Source: Hormiphora californensis
Lineage: Eukaryota > Ctenophora > Tentaculata > Cydippida > Pleurobrachiidae
DNA: 64,000 bases
NCBI GenBank assembly: GCA_020137815.1
Contig: CM035362.1
Coordinates: forward strand, 26,605-90,604
Reading direction: 5' to 3'
Position numbers and translations under genes: made by a program. Below, one piece after another: positions 52,326-62,898 of the stretch; the first letter of the stretch is position 1, and every line of letters starts with the position of its first letter. A model generated the notes under the pieces. That model saw only the letters and a list, made by a program, of their open reading frames with translations. It searched no databases and had not been told where the DNA came from.

Positions 52326-52973
52326 CACGGTTTGACACGGTTTTTTACACAGTTTGTAAATTAGTTCTACTCATGTTCCCATGATTGTAAAAACTGGAAA
52401 GCACTGCCCTTGATCAGCACTTTCCTGTTCGTGAAACTTATAACATCAAGTTAAAAATCCACTCACACACATATAAAAGGAGCCTGCTGCCACTTCTTAG
52501 CTAGTACAGGGGAGAAAGCTAAGTGGGAGGTGTCATGCGCTTGTACTCGATATAGCGCTGGCGAAACGCGCAAGGAGCCCGGAGGTTCGAGGTGAATGCT
52601 CTGATGTGGTGTACATAGTCGAGGAGATGATGGGAATGGGCTGGGAGGGGTCTTGTCTTTTGGGGAGTTCGGTTAGCAGGGTCTGTCTTTCCGGGTTGTA
52701 GAGGTCACAGGTGTCGATCACATGGAGCTCGGTTTCCGTTGTGCTTATACCCATTGTGACGTTGCTGTATGGGCAGTTTCTATTCTCTCGGGCGATTCCT
52801 TGGTGACGCCCTACTTCAATTTTAAGGGAGTGTGAACTCATTCTCAGCTTGGCCAGGGCTGCCGGCTGCTCGATGGGTAAAATTCGTTACATTAGTCAGG
52901 TAGGATTGTACACCGTTTTCCCGGTCGAAGTTCTGATAGAAATCGAGTTTCCTTGAGGTAATGATAGTGTTGT

Positions 52974-53010
52974 CGATCTCGCACGCACTAGGTGTCAATG
53001 TCACCAAGTG
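52974..53010. mobile_element. 37-bp stub of the 53240-53891 MITE
   Basis: TCTCGCACGCACTAGGTGTC continuing to AATGTCACCAA matches the right end of that element. AGTGTTG lies on both sides and may be its own target duplication. Confidence 0.5.
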
Positions 53011-53239
53011 TTGCTCCAGGCTTTGGAGTAAGTTGATGCAATTCTTTTATTTGTTGAATTAAGGGGACTCTGAAGATTCTACTCGGGGCGTGGGTCTGTG
53101 CTCGGGCGGGTTTAACTTTTGATAATTCTGGTTCTTTCCTCCGTCCTTCCTTGATTTCCAGGGCATCAAAGTGGTTCAATCTGTATAGATGGGGTCAGTG
53201 TTAAGGAGTCGAACTAATGATCTGTACCAGGGGAGTCCA

Positions 53240-53891
53240 TTGGTGACATAGACACCGTGCGCGACCAAGATTGAGCTCACACACAGTCTGCTCCGCCCCA
53301 AAAAGGGTCGTTTCTTTCAAGGGATGTTGCACGCGATCCACTGGACCGATTTACATCCGGTTTGTCGCAAAAGACTACAAATGATCCTTATATACTGGAA
53401 AATACCCGAGAAGTTTGTCTGTCAACAGGAAGTGGGTCAAACTTGACACTGAAGTCAAACCTATAATCTGGCTTCCGAGAGTTTCTGCACTACGCCCATG
53501 CGATTTAGAAGATATATTGGGAGATATGTTGATGCAATTAGCATCAGCTATTAATGCCGGGTATTTTCCAGTACTCACAAGAGTTCAACCTATCTTCTGA
53601 TACCCTCAGATTCATTCTAAACCGTCTGGGAGTGGTGCAAAAAGGCTCGGAAGCCAGATTATAGATTTGACTTCAGTGTCAATTTTGACCCACTTCCTGT
53701 TGACAGACAAACTTCTCGGGTATTTTCCAGTATATTAGGATCAGTTTGTAGTCTTTTGCGACAAACCGGATGCAAATCGGTCCAGTGGATCACGTGCAAT
53801 TTGGCTTGAAAGACACGACCCTTTTTAGGGGGCGGAGCGGACACCTATGTGTGAGCTCGATCTCGCACGCACTAGGTGTCAATGTCACCAA
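53240..53891. mobile_element. 652-bp foldback MITE inside the LINE remnant
   Basis: Ends TTGGTGACAT and ATGTCACCAA, flanked by the 9-bp duplication GGGAGTCCA (53231-53239 and 53892-53900). Arms of about 225 bp include AACAGGAAGTGGGTCAA and TCCGGTTTGTCGCAAAAG. The LINE reading frame continues on either side, confirming the insertion point. Confidence 0.78.
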
Positions 53892-54184
53892 GGGAGTCCA
53901 AGGTTCTTCTGCTCATGGTATGCAGCATTGACCAACCAGGTTGGATCGAGGGTTTTAATCCTGGATAGGTACTTGACGGTAATGTCGAGTGCTTCCACAT
54001 TGAGGGGGATGGTATTACTATCACCCCAGATTACTGCGTTCTGTGTTTTGCTATAAACGCCTGTGAGCCATTTCAGGTAGGAGAGCAGGAGTCGTTCAGA
54101 TTTATCGGCTGGCCAAATTGGAGCTCCATACAGTAGAATTGGCTTGATCAGTGAATTAAAGAGCGCTCTCCCAGGCCAAATATC

Positions 54185-54265
54185 ATGAATTTCCTATATC
54201 GGAGAAAGTTTATCCTCCCGGTAATTTTCGTATCCAACTTCGAATAAATCGAGGTCCGACTGCAA
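54185..54265 (-). mobile_element. Truncated pogo-like MITE end
   Basis: CCTATATCGGAGAAAGTTTATC and AAATCGAGGTCCGACTG match the right half of 42820-42932. Confidence 0.5.
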
Positions 54266-54320
54266 CTGTACATCATTTAAAGAGAAACAACGATTTTGCA
54301 GTACTAATATTCAATTAAGA

Positions 54321-54366
54321 ACAGGAGCTTTCGACTGATCTATGTCAGACGTCTTCAGCTATAACA
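54321..54366 (-). ncRNA. Hammerhead-ribozyme-like motif, PLE2 3' repeat
   Basis: Sense CTGAAGA, one extra C, a stem II of GTCTGA-CATAGA-TCAGTC with one mismatch, then GAAA and GCTC. Stem III is the self-complementary AGCT. Stem I pairs ATAG with CTGT. Predicted cleavage follows the C at 54325. Confidence 0.72.
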
Positions 54367-54531
54367 ACAATGAAAATGAAAGTGTTTATGTAGTGGAGAA
54401 GAGGATATGGGATCCGGGGAGGGGAGGAGAGAGGAAGGGATGAGATCCGAGAAGGAAGATGCGATCCGAGAGGAGGGGATGGGGGAGGTGATCCACGGGA
54501 AGGGAGAAGAGGTGATCCGAGCTGAAGAGAA

Positions 54532-57165
54532 TTAGGAAACAGGTTTGGGAGATCTAGGTTTGATGGAGATGCCAGCAGGACGGGGTTTGAAGGAGTTAGC
54601 AATCCTGGGGAGAAGGTGAGTCCATTGGAGGTTGACAGTAGGAACTTTATCTGTTCGGTTAATCGCCGGTTGAAGAGTGTGAATAGCCGCTTGTTCCAGT
54701 AGATTTAGACTGAGGCAGGAGGAAGAAGAGGAGAGGATAGAGGTAGAATTCCAGTCCATGGTGTGTCCAGATTCCCGAGCGTGGATAGCAGGAGCAGATT
54801 TCATCTTCCCATCGGTGTTGTAGAGAGAGTTGTTGTAGAAGTTTGATTCGTGTTCCTTAATCCGGGTTTTCACTGGTCGCTTGGTCTGGCCAACGTAGAA
54901 AGATGAGCAGTCGCGGCAGGGAATGGAGTAGATGGAGTTGGGAGTACTATCAGAAGGAGGCGAAGATTTGGTCTGGGTGAGGATGTTCCGTAGGGTAGAA
55001 GAGGAAGAGAAGGTGACGTCTATGTTGTAGCGGTTGAGGGTCCGTTTGAGTCGAGAGGAGAGGTCCGGGTGATAGGGTAGGACTACACGGTGGACGAAGG
55101 AAGAAGGAGGACGGGATTTTGACGGTTTGGGGTGTAGAAGGCGGTCCCGAACAGTAGACATCAGAGTGGAGATCTCGTAGGGAGGAAATCCATTGCAGAG
55201 ACAGATGTTGTAGACTGTGTCGAGTTCCTCTTCGAGATGTTGGGGAGAACAGATGTTGTAGGCCCGACGGGTTAAGGATTGGATAACAGAGCGGCGTGTA
55301 GAGGCAGGAGTAGAGGAGTTGTACTTGAGATAGAGGTTGGTATGTGTAGGTTTCCGGTAGACAGAGGTAGAGAGGTCGGGATGGAGAAGGACGTCAAGAT
55401 AGGGGAGAAGTCCATCCTTAGGGTGCTCGATGGTGTACTTGAGATCTGGAGCAAGGGAGTTGATGTAGGAGAAGAAAGACTCGGCGTGATCATAATCCCT
55501 GGCAGCTCCTATAGCGTCGTCAACGAAGTGGTTCCAAGATCCCAGTGGGTCGGAGAAGGACTTGAGAGCGTGTTGTTCCTGTTCCGTAACACGAATCTCA
55601 GCCAGGATAACGGTGAGGGGAGAACCCATCGCTCCTCCGGTACGTTGAGCGTAGAAGTTTCCGTTGAACTCGAAGTAGGCGTTGTCGAGGCAGAAGTCCA
55701 AGAGAGAGCGGATAGTAGAGGGAGTGAGGGGAGTAGGAAGGATATCAGGAGTTTCCTCAAGACGTCTGATAGTGGAGTCCACTGCAGCCCTCATGTCACA
55801 GTTTGTGTACAAGGAGACCACATCCAGAGAGAAGTAGTAGGGAAAAGAGGGAGATTGGCTGGAGCGGAGGCGGTTGACTAGGTCTGTAGAGTCCTTGAGA
55901 CGGAGGGAGGAAGCAGCCAAGGGTTTGAGAAGGGAGGATAGGAAGGAGTGGAGAGCAGAGAGAGGGCTGTTGTAGAAGGCAACGATAGGACGGATGGGGG
56001 CTCCAGGTTTGTGGATCTTGGGTTGACCGTACAGTTGAGGATAACGGGGGTTCGTCAGTCTCATCTGTTTCTTCTGCGGCTCAGAGAGTAGCTTCCGGGT
56101 CTGTAGATCCTTCAGGAGAGCATCCAGTCGGCGGTGTAGAGAGGAGGTAGGATTAGACGGTAGCAGCTCGTAGGCTCCAGCAGAGGAGATGTGGTCGTTC
56201 ACTTTCTCGAGATACTGCTCCTCAGCAAGGACAACAGTAGCGTTACCCTTATCGGCGGGCAGGAACCGGAGAGAGGACTTCTTCTCCTGGAGGTCCTTGA
56301 GAGCTTGACGGTGGGAAGTAGAGAGATTGGATCGCCTCGAGGATGGTTGGAAGGAGGACAGGATAGACGAGATCTCGTATGAGGCAGCTGCATCAACTGA
56401 CTCTCCAAGTTTCCTCGTTGCTGATTGGAGTAGAGGGGCCAAGCGGGGGATTGGGTCGGTTACGGGAGTAGGGGCAAACTTTAGACCTAAAGATAGGACT
56501 TCAGTTTCAGATTGGGACAGCGGGGTGGAGGATAAATTGATAACGGTTTTGGAAGGGTCAAGGGCGGGGGAGGTAGGGGTGGTGGTTTTGAGAGGGCCAC
56601 TAATCAGGGGTTCGGTAATGTAGAAATCACGGAGGAGAGAGTAAGGGTTGAGAGTCGGGGAAGAGTAGAAATCCAGGAGAGTAGAGAACTTCTTGGAGTG
56701 TTTGGACATCAGGGAGAAGTGGGTAGAGGCGGACTTCTTCGCACAGAGGTTGACAAAGTCGTTCCGAAGGGGGGTAGGAAGGAGTGAGAGGAGGCGGGAG
56801 AGAGATTCCTTGTAGACACGCTCAGTAGTAGCAAAGCTAGACCGGTAGTGTTTCAGGCGTTCATTGAGAAGGAGGGTAGAAGCCTTGTTAAGGATTGTAG
56901 AAGAACGGGTAGACTTGATCGGGTTACTGAGGCGCAGTCCCTTGGGGATGAAGTGGTGATCCTTACAGGCTTTTAGAAAGCCTATATGGCAGGAACAGAT
57001 AGCTAGTTTGGCCAAGAGAGAAGAGGCTTTCTTGGTCAGGTTGGCAGTAGTGGGTCCACATGTAGAGAGGATGGTAGCATTAAAGGAGAGAGGAGGGGAG
57101 GGGGAGGAGGGAGATGAAGATGTAGGTGTATCTTTGGATTCTTGACCAGGTGTTGGTTGATCCAT
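54532..57165 (-). CDS. PLE2 reverse transcriptase with GIY-YIG endonuclease, 877 aa
   Basis: N-terminal extension 1-290; RT fingers with LPADKGNATVVL (303-313) and YGQPKIHKPGAPIRP (379-393); catalytic SLDVVSLYTN (446-455, first Asp 448); motif B GGAMGSPL (510-517); catalytic HFVDDA (546-551, Phe in place of the usual Tyr); thumb with YRKPTHTN (603-610). Then a linker and GIY-YIG nuclease: SIYSIPCRDC (744-753), SFYVGQTKRPVKTRIKEH (755-772) and Glu824 in LLEQAAI. Length matches full animal PLE proteins. No stop or frameshift, so it may still be active. The start Met is the first in the frame. Confidence 0.92.
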   Translation of the reverse strand: MDQPTPGQESKDTPTSSSPSSPSPPLSFNATILSTCGPTTANLTKKASSLLAKLAICSCHIGFLKACKDHHFIPKGLRLSNPIKSTRSSTILNKASTLLLNERLKHYRSSFATTERVYKESLSRLLSLLPTPLRNDFVNLCAKKSASTHFSLMSKHSKKFSTLLDFYSSPTLNPYSLLRDFYITEPLISGPLKTTTPTSPALDPSKTVINLSSTPLSQSETEVLSLGLKFAPTPVTDPIPRLAPLLQSATRKLGESVDAAASYEISSILSSFQPSSRRSNLSTSHRQALKDLQEKKSSLRFLPADKGNATVVLAEEQYLEKVNDHISSAGAYELLPSNPTSSLHRRLDALLKDLQTRKLLSEPQKKQMRLTNPRYPQLYGQPKIHKPGAPIRPIVAFYNSPLSALHSFLSSLLKPLAASSLRLKDSTDLVNRLRSSQSPSFPYYFSLDVVSLYTNCDMRAAVDSTIRRLEETPDILPTPLTPSTIRSLLDFCLDNAYFEFNGNFYAQRTGGAMGSPLTVILAEIRVTEQEQHALKSFSDPLGSWNHFVDDAIGAARDYDHAESFFSYINSLAPDLKYTIEHPKDGLLPYLDVLLHPDLSTSVYRKPTHTNLYLKYNSSTPASTRRSVIQSLTRRAYNICSPQHLEEELDTVYNICLCNGFPPYEISTLMSTVRDRLLHPKPSKSRPPSSFVHRVVLPYHPDLSSRLKRTLNRYNIDVTFSSSSTLRNILTQTKSSPPSDSTPNSIYSIPCRDCSSFYVGQTKRPVKTRIKEHESNFYNNSLYNTDGKMKSAPAIHARESGHTMDWNSTSILSSSSSCLSLNLLEQAAIHTLQPAINRTDKVPTVNLQWTHLLPRIANSFKPRPAGISIKPRSPKPVS

Positions 57166-57197
57166 CAGGGAGAGGGTGGTAGTACCGTGTATAACAA

Positions 57198-57517
57198 TTA
57201 AAGAGAAACAACGATTTTGCAGTACTAATATTCAATTAAGAACAGGAGCTTTCGACTGATCTATGTCAGACGTCTTCAGCTATAACAACAATGAAAATGA
57301 AAGTGTTTATGTAGTGGAGAAGAGGATATGGGATCCGGGGAGGGGAGGAGAGAGGAAGGGATGAGATCCGAGAAGGAAGATGCGATCCGAGAGGAGGGGA
57401 TGGGGGAGGTGATCCACGGGAAGGGAGAAGAGGTGATCCGAGCTGAAGAGAATTAGGAAACAGGTTTGGGAGATCTAGGTTTGATGGAGATGCCAGCAGG
57501 ACGGGGTTTGAAGGAGT
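57198..57517 (-). repeat. PLE2 upstream direct repeat (5' pseudo-LTR)
   Basis: Copy of 54277-54596 at constant offset. It contains the second hammerhead-like motif, which could process the 5' end of the element transcript. Confidence 0.85.
57242..57287 (-). ncRNA. Hammerhead-ribozyme-like motif, PLE2 5' repeat
   Basis: Same sequence as 54321-54366. Two ribozymes in the same orientation would cut a read-through transcript into element-length units. Confidence 0.72.
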
Positions 57518-57599
57518 ACATCATTTTCATTATCAAAAAGGCACACATTTTGTCTATCGCTGATACTGTCAGTGATAGTGTCGGTATCACTTACAAGTA

Positions 57600-58005
57600 C
57601 TTGAGACGTTGTTTAGACGGTATTTGTATCGGATTCGCTTAACATGTTGTCTAGACGTTGTTTAGACGGTATTCGTATCGAAAAGTTGTTAAGACGGTAT
57701 TTGAAACTGAATCGCGAGATTCTGCTTAGACGTTGTTTAGACGGTATGTTGACCGGTTTCAGTTGAGACGTTGTTTAGACGGTACGTTCATCGATTTTCC
57801 TTTAGACTGCGTTTAAACGTACTTTTAGAACTCCGTCTGAAATACAGACGGGTTTGTAAAACTCCGTCTCAACGTCTGGTACAATTTTCAGACGTGCCGT
57901 CTCAACTTTGAACGGATGCCGTCTAGAGACCGTCCAGACACTATCTTTTGGTACCGCTTTTAGCTGATTTTATCAAAACCCGTCTAGACGCCGTATGCGG
58001 CAAAT
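57600..58005 (-). repeat. GTCTAGACG-rich repeat, copy 2
   Basis: Inverted relative to 24165-24685 and 63265-64000, with shared blocks such as TTCATCGATTTTCCTTTAG. No termini seen. Confidence 0.6.
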
Positions 58006-58179
58006 GAGAAATTACCACTAGAGACAATTATCTGCCAGGAGCAACAAACGAGATGCAAATCGGTTCAGTAGTTCCTTGCAGCCAGGTCTTTGAAAACGCT
58101 TGCTATAAAATCAATAACGGGGCGGAGGCCTGTATGTGAGATCGATCTCGGTCGCTGCGCGACCTCGATCTCACTCAGG

Positions 58180-58440
58180 CATCAATGTGGCCAACTTGGT
58201 TCCCATTTCTACTTCTAGTAATTTCTTTATTACCAGGTGTATTGCCATTAGCTTCGCTTGATTAATGGTGTTTTCGGGTGCAAGGGGCTCTCTGAGGATG
58301 ATTTCCTGGTTATCTTATATGTAGACTATGGCTCCTGTTCGTGTCAGATATGTTGATTCTTTTTCTATTCTTGATCCATCCGTATATGCGTTTATTAGTT
58401 TGTCGTTGATCTTTTGGGCGTTCAGTTCGACGGTTATATC
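58180..58440 (-). pseudogene. LINE RNase H domain fragment
   Basis: The minus strand encodes NAYTDGSRIEKES, the catalytic opening of a LINE-type RNase H, then a stop, then NQAKLMAIHLVIKKLLE, the next helix. It is separate from the remnant at 52530-54170. Confidence 0.7.
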
Positions 58441-58544
58441 AATATATATATATTACCGCGAGTGCAAATATCACTCCCACTGTGCGCGACCATTTGCACG
58501 GTGAAATTTGGGTAGTATAACATACTGCCTACGGAACGTTTGAG

Positions 58545-59170
58545 GACACATTACGGACACATTGTGGACACATTGAGGACAGGTTGTGGACGGGTTGAGG
58601 ACAGGTTGAGGACACATTATGGACAGGTTATGGACAGGTTGAGGACACATTGAGGACACATTGAGGACACATTGAGTAACGATTGCACATCAATCGTGGA
58701 CACATTGAGGACACATTGAGGACACGTTGAGGACACGTTGAGGACACATTGTGGAAACATTGAGGACACATTGTGGACACATTGAGGACAGTCTGAGGAC
58801 ACATTGTGGACACATTGAGGACAGTCTGAGGACACATTGAGGACACGTTGAGGACACATTTGGGACAAATTTGGGGTATTAAATTTGGACGCTTCCATTT
58901 TTCTCGTGGACACATTAAGGACACGTTGAGGACACATTGAGGACACGTTGAGGACACATTGAGGACACATTGAGGACAGTCTGAGGACACATTGTGGACA
59001 CGTTGAGGACACATTGAGGACAGTCTGAGGACAGTCTGCACAATGTGTCCTCAGACGTCTGAGGACACATTGTGGACACGTTGAGGACACATTGTGGACA
59101 CATTAAGGACAGTCTGAGGACACGTTGAGGACACATTGTGGACACATTGTGGACACATTTGCGTCAGTTC
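58545..59170 (-). repeat. 11-bp minisatellite, left arm
   Basis: Units of TGTCCTCAATG type (minus strand), with variants CTCAACG, CCACAATG and CTCAGAC. The array is interrupted once by a conserved CGAGAAAAATGGAAGCGTCC spacer. Confidence 0.9.
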
Positions 59171-60345
59171 ACAGGAGACTTTGCACTTGTGGTTCAACTG
59201 CTGCTTAATCCGCTTCCCTATGGAGCTCTCGGGCAGGGTCCAGAAAGGCGACCTCCCTTTCTCGCTCACAGAAAGTGAGGGAGAGAGACAGAGACAGAAC
59301 GAGATATATAGGGGTCAGGGGAATAGGGAGGGAAAGGTAGGGCAACCGGCCTTTCCGAATCGTGTCTCATATCGTCTAACACTCCTAATCTAATATCGTA
59401 TCGTCTCACACTGCTAATAAGGTTCCCCGAATCACATTTTATATCCCGTGTTGTCTGACAGTGCTAATAGGGCGTCCCAGAATCATGTCACATATCCACC
59501 CCCCTCATTATAATTTGTTGGTGCTTTTGTTAGTGGTGACTTGAGACGGCGCCGGGTGCACTGCACGGTATAGTCTCAGGTTACCACGATAAGTGGTCGT
59601 GACTGAAACGATAAGTGTGTGTCAGATCACCTCAACCGATTATCACGGCAACAATTGCACCATGTACTGGTTACAGGAGATCTTTATTCTTTGCAACCGA
59701 TTATCACGGTCCGACCTTACACCAATTGTACTGGTTATAGGAGAACTGTGCAACCGATTATTTGCCTAGCTAGACTGTGTTTCTGGCGCCCCGCCCCCGA
59801 AACACAAATGTAAAACACAAATGTAAAGGGAGGGTTAGAAGATAACAACCGATTATTACAATTCGACTGACCTTTTGTAACCATCTCACGTGCCTACACC
59901 ATGCACCATGAGATCTGCCTGTAGGAGATCTCTCACTCGGAGGATGGAGAGATATTCTATTCAGTAAAAAACTGGAGAAAGAATGAAACAGAGAGAAATA
60001 GAGAGAGGGTAGATAAAGACAAACCAAGTATTGTACATAATGACCATAAAATGAAATATTGGTCACTGATATGCCATGAGGCGCTCCTAGGAAAGCCCAA
60101 CCACTAACAAAACCTTAACTTTAAGTGAGAGAGCTCGTACAAGCAGATCTCATAGTGTATGGCGCGATGGTTACAAAAGGTCGCATCGTGATAATCGGTT
60201 GCACGATTCTCCTGTAACCAGTAGTACAGTTCTTTTGTAACCAGTAGTACATGGTGTCATGTGGTAAGGTGTGTTGTAAATCACCCAGGGGCTTGACGAC
60301 TATAACAGTTGTGAGTCGACTGACTCAAGACCGTGTTGTGCGAAG

Positions 60346-60592
60346 GGAAGCTGTGAGATGGAGTAAATGGGAGGCAGGGAAGCTGAGAGATGGAGTAAAT
60401 GGGAGGTAGGGAAGCTGAGAGATGGAGTAAATGGGAGGTAGGGAAGCTGAGAGATGGAGTAAATGGGAGGTAGGGAAGCTGTGAGATGGAGTAAATGGGA
60501 GGTAGGGAAGGTGAGGGATGGAGTAAATGGGAGGTAGGGAAGCTGTGAGATGGAGTAAATGGGAGGTAGGGAAGCTGAGAGATGGAGTAAAT
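60346..60592 (+). repeat. 32-bp minisatellite at the foldback centre
   Basis: About eight units of GGGAAGCTGAGAGATGGAGT plus AAATGGGAGGTA. It forms the loop of the foldback. Confidence 0.9.
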
Positions 60593-61170
60593 ATTTCATT
60601 TTATGGTCATTATGTACAATACTTGGTTTGTCTTTCTCTACCCTCTCTCTATTTCTCTCTGTTTCATTCTTTCTCCAGTTTTTCACTGAATAGAATATCT
60701 CTCCATCCTCCGAGTGAGAGATCTCCTACAGGCAGATCTCATGGTGCATGGTGTAGGCACGTGAGATGGTTACAAAAGGTCTGTCGAATTGTAATAATCG
60801 GTTGTTATCTTCTAACCCTCCCTTTACATTTGTGTTTTACATTTGTGTTTCGGGGGCGGGGCGCCCGAAACACAGTCTAGCTAGTCAAATAATCGGTTGC
60901 AAAGATCTCCTGTAACCAGTACATGGTGCAATTGTTGCCGTGATAATCGGTTGAGGTGATCTGACACACACACTTATCGTTTCAGTCACGACCACTTATC
61001 GTGGTGACCTGAGACTATACCGTGCAGTGCACCCGGCGCCGTCTCAAGTCACCGCTAACAAAAGCACCAACAAATTATAATGAGGGGGGTGGATATGTGA
61101 CATGATTCTGGGACGCCCTATTAGCACTGTCAGACAACACGGGATATAAAATGTGATTCGGGGAACCTTA

Positions 61171-61484
61171 TAGGGATCCCTAAAAAAGTTCAGTATTTAC
61201 ACAGCGTTTACACCAGTGCACTGTGATTGGCTGAAATTTCTGACGATGGAAAATTTAAGCCAATCACAGCGCAGATTTCGAAATTTTTCTTCCCACGCTA
61301 TAGCAACTCGGTAAGCGGTAAATACTCACTCGGTTCTTCACATTTTTTGGACGTTTTTGGCCATAACTCAGCCATTTCTTCCCACGCCATTTCTTCCCAC
61401 GGTAGCGCGCTACCGTGGGAAAATCCGAAATGGCTTAACTGGTGTAAACTCTGTGTAAATACTGAACTTTTTTAGGGATCCCTA
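61171..61484. mobile_element. TIR MITE inside the right foldback arm only
   Basis: TAGGGATCCCTAAAAAAGTT ends in inverse at both sides. The left foldback arm (59401-59425) keeps the empty site, so this came after the arms formed. The empty site reads ACCTTATTAGC; depending on assignment the duplication is TA or absent. Confidence 0.75.
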
Positions 61485-61689
61485 TTAGCAGTGTGAGACG
61501 ATACGATATTAGATTAGGAGTGTTAGACGATATGAGACACGATTCGGGAAGGCCGGTTCTGTCTCTGTCTCTCTCCCTCACTTTCTGTGAGCGAGAAAGG
61601 GAGGTCGCCTTTCTGGACCCTGCCCGAGAGCTCCATAGGGAAGCGGAACAAGCAGCAGTTGAACCACAGGTGCAAAGTCTCCTGTGAAT

Positions 61690-62385
61690 TGATGCAAATG
61701 TGTCCTCAACGTGTCCTCAGACTGTCCTTAATGTGTCCACAATGTGTCCTCAACGTGTCCTCAACGTGTCCACAATGTGTCCTCAATGTGTCCTCAACGT
61801 GTCCACAATGTGTCCTCAGACTGTCCTCAATGTGTCCTCAACGTGTCCACAATGTGTCCTCAATGTGTCCTCAATGTGTCCTTAATGTGTCCACGAGAAA
61901 AATGGAAGCGTCCAAATCTAATACCCCAAATTTGTCTCAAATGTGTCCTCAACGTGTCCACAATGTGTCCTCAATGTGTCCTCAATGTGTCCTTAATGTG
62001 TCCACGAGAAAAATGGAAGCGTCCAAATCTAATACCCCAAATTTGTCTCAAATGTGTCCTCAACGTGTCCACAATGTGTCCTCAACGTGTCCTCAATGTG
62101 TCCTCAGACTGTCCTCAATGTGTCCTCAGACTGTCCTCAATGTGTCCACAATGTGTCCACAATGTGTCCTCAACGTGTCCTCAACCTGTCCTCAATGTGT
62201 CCTCAATGTGTCCACGATTGATGTGCAATCGTTACTCAATGTGTCCTCAATGTGTCCTCAATGTGTCCTCAACCTGTCCTCAACCTGTCCACAACCTGTC
62301 CACAATGTGTCCTCAACCTGTCCTCAACATGTCCACAACCTGTCCTCAATGTGTCCACAATGTGTCCGTAATGTGTCCTCAAACG
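61690..62385 (+). repeat. 11-bp minisatellite, right arm
   Basis: Inverted partner of 58545-59170. The spacer with AAAATGGAAGCGTCCAAATC occurs twice here. Unit length 11 means all three frames read the same 11-residue cycle (CPQCVLNVSSM), so long ORFs here are not evidence of a gene. Confidence 0.9.
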
Positions 62386-62455
62386 TTCCGTAGGCAGTAT
62401 GTCATACTACCGAAATTTGCACTGTGAGTGTGCTTCCGAAGGAGCGTGCAAATAT

Positions 62456-62898
62456 AGAGGTTGCGGGATATAATTAAGAAAAGTGTTCTCGCAGTGTTTT
62501 TACACACAAACACACAAAATATGACTGACAAGGTACTACACAACACATTTCACACTCACTCTTCCTCTTTCTCTAATTATCCCCTTATCACGTTTTGTTG
62601 GTTGCTATTTCCAAGAATTCCAATATCCCTCTCTTGTATCTCTCTCTTTATCTCTCTCTTCATTCCATTGTTAAAGAGTGTCAAAACTATTGTGTGTAAG
62701 AGTTGCAGTAACAGTGCAACCCTCCAGAAGAATAAGATCAGAACGTGCGCACACTAGGTGTTGATGATCATAATGTTCCGCACACTGCAGTTTTTTGCAG
62801 ATGATGATGATCAAAACCATGAGCACACTTCATCTTTTTAACTGATTATGATCATCACGATCAGTATGCTTATAGCCTAACTTATTTACTGGTACATC
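62456..62898. other. Non-coding sequence, no gene seen
   Basis: A 98-codon frame at 62461-62757 has no recognisable domain. The TGATGATGATCA cluster near 62760-62880 resembles 50424-50516. Confidence 0.35.

Larger units (their letters stand above)
52530..54170 (-). pseudogene. LINE reverse transcriptase C-terminal remnant
   Basis: From 54170 the minus strand encodes FNSLIKPILLYGAPIWP, a hallmark of the thumb region of LINE RTs, and continues to QKNLGLPW at about 53902. The frame resumes beyond the inserted MITE at 53238 (GLPWYRSLVRLL) and ends with a LRMSSHSLKIEVGRH and CPYSN segment typical of LINE C-termini. A shift near 52855 and stop codons show it is dead. The clade was not resolved. 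Confidence 0.72.
54279..57516 (-). mobile_element. Penelope-like element 2, apparently complete
   Basis: Two direct repeats of 320 bp (54277-54596 and 57198-57517) look identical and flank a full ORF, as in Penelope elements with direct pseudo-LTRs. TACATCATTT is duplicated at the edges (54269-54278 and 57517-57526). The 3' repeat contains the end of the ORF, so the upstream repeat is a partial tandem copy. Confidence 0.88.
58472..62445. mobile_element. Foldback element, about 4 kb, with minisatellite arms
   Basis: Arms of about 1.6-1.85 kb (58495-60062 and 60590-62430) are inverted copies around a 0.5-kb centre. GTGCAAATAT (10 bp) is repeated directly at 58462-58471 and 62446-62455, a likely target duplication. 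Each arm has an outer 11-bp tandem repeat and an inner unique part. Long terminal repeats built of short tandem repeats, with a 9-10 bp duplication, are the hallmark of Foldback-type elements in Drosophila. The terminal few bases do not match well. No transposase. Confidence 0.72.

Noticed and set aside
55279-55881. A 200-residue plus-strand frame inside PLE2, and similar neighbours
   Set aside because: Antisense shadow of the RT coding region.
58617-59145. Long overlapping ORFs rich in CPQCVLNVSS in the left arm of the foldback, and similar ones at 61587-62427
   Set aside because: They are the three frames of one 11-bp minisatellite, and both inverted arms show them. No start context, splice sites or domain.
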